From the NCBI GenBank assembly GCA_026874595.1, contig CM049306.1, forward strand, positions 32,564,019 through 32,628,018: a stretch of DNA of 64,000 bases, given 5' to 3'. The position numbers and the translations under genes were made by a program. Below are positions 59,250-64,000 of this stretch, one piece after another (the first letter of the stretch is position 1; the number at the start of each line of letters is the position of its first letter). Below the pieces are notes generated by a model, which saw only the letters and a program-made list of their open reading frames with translations, ran no database searches and had not been told where the DNA came from. This stretch comes from Sipunculus nudus. Lineage: Eukaryota > Annelida > Sipuncula > Golfingiida > Sipunculidae.

Positions 59250-59775
59250 AAAAAGACTTTCAGGGATATTCACGCAGTTCACGGAATCGGTGACAGGCCG
59301 AAACCTACAATGGCTGCCATCCTCGAATTTTGAAATTTATTTTTTTAAGGGTTTGGCCTACAATACATTTCAGTATATGGATAATGGGATTTTGGGGATC
59401 GAGAAATTCATATTTGATCTCATATTCGTGTTTCACCTATATTGACCTTAATATATAAGAATACCGATTATTTTTAGCTTAAACATTTCTCTCACACTTG
59501 TTATAAGACGTGCATCCATAATGAGCTCTAGTGGTCCGTGATTCCATCGATCTGGTTGCTCTGAATATTAATCTGTCAACATAGCGAGGGTGTCTCTCTC
59601 GAATGGGAGGATAATGAAAGGCCCGAAATTGATGATGGCCACTCTCCTCCATTTTGAAAATTATTGTTTCTATGATTTTGCCTGCAATACTATCCAGTAT
59701 ATGTATTCTTGGCTTTCAGGGGTCGAGGATTCATATTTGATGTAAAATGTATTATCTGACCTATTTTTACACTAT
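59250..59775 (-). repeat. R5 repeat, two minus-strand copies
   Basis: Two adjacent copies (about 59290-59460 and 59590-59775). Each reads CAATGGCTGCCATCCTC or GATGGCCACTCTCCTCCATT, TTTTGAAATT, GGCCTACAATAC, CAGTATATG, GGGATCGAG and ATTCATATTTGAT. The same sequence, inverted, occurs three times at 61.64-62.37 kb. Confidence 0.6.
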
Positions 59776-61639
59776 TATCCCGGATGGCCGTCAAATTTTA
59801 TAGCCCAAGGCGTTTAATCATCGAAATGGGCTATGCTGGAAGTTGTGACCATGTTTGGTGAACAAATATGCGGCAGAATTATGCTACGTTGTGCGGCAGA
59901 ACTATGATAATTTCACATATTATCTCATAGGTCAACAGGTTTGATGAGAAATGAACCTTTTAAAATATTGATAAGAAAAGTATAATCCATGGCGAAGTAA
60001 TTCACTGGACAAGTCCAGGTCAGAGCCCTCGAGGTCAAGTCGATTTTTCACCAGTCCCTATCTCTTGAAACCAGATAGAACTAGAATCTCAGTTTCATTC
60101 AGTTTAATTTATTTAATGTTTAATTATATGCATATAGCTACATACATACATACATACATTTTAGCTGGCCGGGGAACGTGTATAGGGTTATTGTTTGCTG
60201 ATTTTTTTTTTTTTTTGCGATTCATTTAAATTGGTGAAAATTATGCCTATTTGTAAACACTTATTCTGAGGAATATTATTTCACATTTCATTTTAACAGT
60301 AAAAAGGTATTTTTCCATCTTCGCTGAATAAAATAAATGAATAAAATGATAAAAATATACAACGGAGATTGGTTTTACAGAGTGGTGTCGTGTGTGGTAA
60401 TGATTTCTGTATGAATTCTGATAAAAAATGTTTCAAATAAATCAAATTAATTTGTATTAATGATCGTACAAGAAATAAGACAAAAAAGACATTTACAATT
60501 GAGAAATAAATATAGGTCTTCTATATAAAGTGTTCTTGTCCTGTCATTATTTTGGAGGTATATCTTGTTCCCATGCAGCATACAGTGAATTTACTGAACA
60601 GATAATGTGAAATTATGGCATATTGTTTAAGTTTTTGGTCAAGGTAATGCGAAATATGTAACCATCTGACACCTGCAGACACTAAATTGTCATAAAAAAC
60701 AGTATTTAGGTAGACGGAATGTTGGATAGATCTGCATGTGGATGAGTGGATGAAATAGATAGCTAGGTAAGGCTACATATATTATTTATACCCCTTTAAA
60801 ATGTCTCCGTTTCTCCTATTAGTGGCTTTAACGCGAGGATAATTTTGACATTAATGGTTCATATATGACCTTCCGTTATAAATGCCACGATGTGCTAGAA
60901 GACAGGACTGGTTTAAATTAGATGCATAAGATCTTTTCATTACATTCAGTTTTGAACCTATATAAATATTTATATGTAGTTTATTTGTTTCATTCTCCCT
61001 CCTTATGGCTTTCAATCATTTAAATTTACCTTACATTCTGCTCATTCAGTTATTCTACAACTGAAAAGCAAATTACTTTAAAATTACTTAAAAATAGGCA
61101 AATTTCTAAATACATTGAATGAAAATCGCTGGTAAATCAACGTGAATTGTTTTTTACCAGCCTTATATGGCCATCCTACACTATATATAAGTAAACATTA
61201 CAGAATAAAATACGTGAACAAACATAAATATAAATATGATTATCTCAAATCCCTTTAAACATCCTTAAATCCTTCATAAATATATTTTATAAGAATCAAA
61301 CTCAGAGTCTGACATTGACCCAGGTTTCGAAGAGTATTACTCTAATTAAAATTTACCATGACTCGAAACTTTAACTGGATTTAACTAAGACTTTCACCTG
61401 ACATTTATACCATGGACTAGATTATATAACACTTCGGATATATCGGGCTCTTTTATTCCTACCAAGAGAGCCTCCACTTGATTTTTAAATTAACATTCAC
61501 AGAACAAAATCCATAGAGAAACGCCCTACCAGAAAAAAAAACTGTAAATGTAAATAAAAATGTAGCCTTTCTGGGCAAAACAGCGGTTAACATTTTCGGT
61601 TGTAGGCACGTCAAATCAATTAAATAAAAAAATCACATA
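59776..61639. other. No gene seen
   Basis: AT-rich; short (CATA)n at 60141-60160. No frames of note. Confidence 0.45.
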
Positions 61640-62370
61640 TATAATTTTTTTTTAAATTTCTCGACGCAACTCCATTCTCCCCGCATCCTGAAAAGTATTG
61701 CAGATCAAATCATGGAAACAAATAGTTTTTCACGATGGCAGACAATGGCAATTTTTTTTAATTCGGGCTTTTACGCTTTTCACCCTCATTTATTTATCTT
61801 TTTCAAACTTTGTTTTATACGATTGGTATAAATATCGGTAGTTATGATAACTGCTGTATTTAACCGTTTCCGCCCTCACTTTTGAGAGAGACACCCTCTC
61901 GACCCCAGAAAGCCAAGGATACAAAAAATGAACAGTACTGGAGGCAAAATCATCGAAACAATAATTTAAAAACGGATCTTCGATTTTGGGCTTTTCCGGG
62001 TTCAAACCTCACTTTTGAGAAAGACATCCTCGATTATCAAATTAACATTATGAGAAACCAAATCGATGGTTTCATTGACAACGTGAGCTTATTATTGACG
62101 TTGACAAGTCGTTTGACAAGTCTGAGAGATATTACGTATTGAGCTAAAATCGTCGGCCATCTGACATTTTAAGGTCAATATAGGTAAAATCACAAATTTG
62201 ACATCAAATATAAATTTCTCGACCCCCAAAGCCCCTTAATCCATATACTGACAAGTATTGCAGGCCAAACCATTGAAAAAAAATGTCAAAAATGGTGGTT
62301 GGCGACTATTTTGGATTTTGGACTCTCACGGATTCCGCCAACACTTTTACGAAGGACAATCCGCTACATA
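61640..62370 (+). repeat. R5 repeat, three plus-strand copies
   Basis: Copies at about 61640-61765, 61880-62010 and 62155-62370 share AAATTTCTCGACSCMA, AAGTATTGCAGRYCAAA, ATCATGGAAACA-type and TTTCGGGCTTT/TTTGGGCTTTT blocks, inverted relative to 59250-59775. The most complete copy is the third, with ATTTGACATCAAATATAAAT. Confidence 0.55.
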
Positions 62371-62469
62371 TTTTAATCTGCCTCTATAGAAGACATATCC
62401 ACTGAGAAACCAATCTTCGCTGTCCATAGTCATGGTACTGCGCTAGATGACCCAGCTAATTGTACAATC

Positions 62470-62645
62470 TCACATACAGATTGAACATGGGGAAATAGGC
62501 CGAATAAGTTAATGCAAATGCTTGTTGGAAAACTTGTACAGAAATGAACCTTGGAATATGGGCCAATAGGTGAAAGAAAATACTGGTTGCAGAGTACCCC
62601 ACATTTAGGACCGCCTGCATTCCATAGAATGTATATTTTTTGGTT
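62470..62645 (-). repeat. F1 dispersed repeat, 5' part
   Basis: On the plus strand ATGAACCTTGGAATATGGGC, then GGACCGCCTGCATTCCATAG and AATGTA match the inverse of the F1 5' end (compare 59140-59235). An R5 copy lies just to its left, as R5 lies beside F1 at 59.2 kb. Confidence 0.5.
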
Positions 62646-63240
62646 AAAATGAAAAGCCTCAACCAGAGCACACAGCGCTTGCTTGAGGAAGGCCTTCAAC
62701 AAGCGTGAATAAGAGATCTAAGTCGGGAACAGCTTTATGATCGGTCCAGGGTATCGTCCGGACACATTTCTCCTGGTCAAATTGCATATTTACTGTCCGC
62801 GTCCGCCAAATTGATGGTTACAGCACAACGCCTTATAAGACTCTCCTGGACACGTACTTGTTTGTTTATGATTGAAGTATAAATAGTCTGTACATGCGAT
62901 GTGAAAACGGAATCTCCTTGTTATGCATGGTATGTCAATATGAGAACTCCTGGATTACATTTTTTCACATGGGATTTTTTAACAATCTAGATGCCAAAAC
63001 ACCAAGAGATTTGTTGCCGACTATATACTCATATTTGCTACACATGGTAAGTCGTATTTCGGAATGATAACAATAAAATTTCCCCATGTAATTCCCCCAT
63101 CGTAGGGAACTTGTTTGTGACCTCTGACCAGCTGTTAGACTCAGCGTCGATCCGTCCGTTTTTCTCTCTGTGGTTCATCATATGTCCATCATATCTCCCA
63201 TCTTCCGAAGAATAATATTGGTAGGGACGTGAGGGTGCGG
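62646..63240. other. No gene seen
   Basis: Composition rises in GC toward the right. Short frames only. Confidence 0.35.
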
Positions 63241-63485
63241 CCGGCCATTTTTTATTCAACAGGGAAAATCAGCTGCAAAAATCCTTGAAAATGACGTCAA
63301 ATGTTTCAAGCCGGAAAAGTCGTTACCTGTGGTGGCGGATCCGAGAAAAAATCGGCCAATGTTTTAGCTTTCTTTCATAATTTATATGACGATATTAGCA
63401 GTCCAGATGACGAAATAAAAGTGACCAAAATGGTCGGAAAAGTCGGGTGATCTGCACGTAAAACGGCAGGTGTGCGAACCTTACG

Positions 63486-63605
63486 TTTTCCTGAGCTTCT
63501 TAGGAGCGAGATAGTGACGCCTTTGGTAGTCATATGGTCACCATGAACGCCATAAGTGGCGACCAGTTTTGAACATGGACAAAATGTCCGCCGCGGGGTC
63601 GCCAT
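63486..63605 (-). CDS. Possible 5' coding exon, minus strand
   Basis: On the minus strand ATGGCGACCCCGCGGCGGAC opens a frame that stays open past a plausible donor (AAAAC, GTAAGG at about 63485). The ~40-residue peptide begins MATPRRTFCPCSKLV. The region 63250-64000 is CpG-rich against an AT-rich genome, as at promoters. No domain recognised; the downstream exon is not identified. Confidence 0.25.
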
Positions 63606-63642
63606 GGATTAAAAGCGCGGTCAGATCGGAATTCGATCGCCA

Positions 63643-63825
63643 TCAGTGTCCCAGCAGCGCAGTACTAGCTTTCTGACAGCGCAGGTCGATCGCTAGTAAA
63701 CATGGTAGCATCGATCTATCCGTTTCGCTTCGCTGCCTACTTTTGACCACTGCCAGCTGTTCGTGGAGCAGCATGATCTGTTGGCCATGCAGACAGGCCA
63801 GTTGTAGCATGTAATTTCTGTCCAT
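63643..63825 (-). CDS. Possible small ORF in CpG-rich edge
   Basis: A 60-codon minus-strand frame beginning MDRNYMLQLACLHGQQIMLL, leucine- and glutamine-rich in its first half and likely helical, ending at TGA. It lies in the GC-rich right edge. It may be a first exon using a donor around AAAAGTAGGC, or a chance frame. No function assigned. Confidence 0.25.
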   Translation of the reverse strand: MDRNYMLQLACLHGQQIMLLHEQLAVVKSRQRSETDRSMLPCLLAIDLRCQKASTALLGH

Positions 63826-64000
63826 GCTGACATGTGTGGCTTCACTAAACCTTCATACACCGGTCATGTTATGTGTTCTAGTCAACAATGGGGACCATGG
63901 CAACCACCGACTGCCAGTCTGAAGCAGCGCAGTAGCATCTACCCACGAGCGCATTTCCTTCGTCTTGATCGCAGACGGATCGGGGGCCGGTTGCTGCGGG

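Overview
This window looks like nuclear DNA from a marine invertebrate, most likely a bivalve mollusc. It is AT-rich, has no long open frames, carries many (AT)n arrays and long C or G runs, and its few plausible coding pieces are single exons bounded by GT/AG splice sites. A repeat head here (AGCTCAGCTGA followed by repeated GTCCGTC) is one I associate from memory with bivalve genomes; no search was run. No bacterial operon, CRISPR array, rRNA gene or intact tRNA gene is seen, and no intact gene is present.

Layout. 1-9.2 kb: a MITE, a TATCG-type repeat, and a head-to-tail pair of ~2.6-3.1 kb diverged segments (A 2615-5205, B 5290-8395). Segment B keeps a 3'-terminal coding exon (7655-7803) that A has lost; A carries a MITE that B lacks. 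A dimeric 336-bp repeat follows. 9.4-10.9 kb: a minisatellite with a CT tract, then a miniature LTR element (TRIM) with tRNA-like Pol III boxes inside its LTRs. 11-18.6 kb: repeats and AT arrays. 18.9-22.05 kb: a start-codon exon resembling a SAM domain (18991-19080), and downstream a block of subterminal repeats ending in CAGTGCTA. 22.1-26 kb: repeats. 26148-27916: a non-autonomous hAT-type transposon with a perfect 8-bp target duplication. 28-42 kb: two SINEs, two fold-back hairpins and an LTR-retrotransposon 3' end. 42118-43254: a TATCG-type element split by a second TRIM copy. 45.7-53.7 kb: an LTR fragment, then a possible 7.5-kb element bounded by CACTG-type termini and subterminal repeats, containing candidate exons (47.3-47.6 kb and 51770-52051). 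55-64 kb: repeats, including a 772-bp solo LTR with a 4-bp target duplication inside a dispersed-repeat copy, and a GC-richer right edge with possible minus-strand 5' exons.

The same repeat families recur. Family F1 has about seven copies. The TATCG family has three, the TRIM two, the MITE two, the 772-bp LTR two, and the CGTG/AGGCGTTT subterminal family at least two. Nested insertions give a relative age order. The two most interesting signals are the TRIM with Pol III boxes in its LTRs, and the repeated association of the CACTG-ended subterminal repeats with SAM-like or uncharacterised multi-exon genes, which may mark a gene-carrying DNA transposon family.
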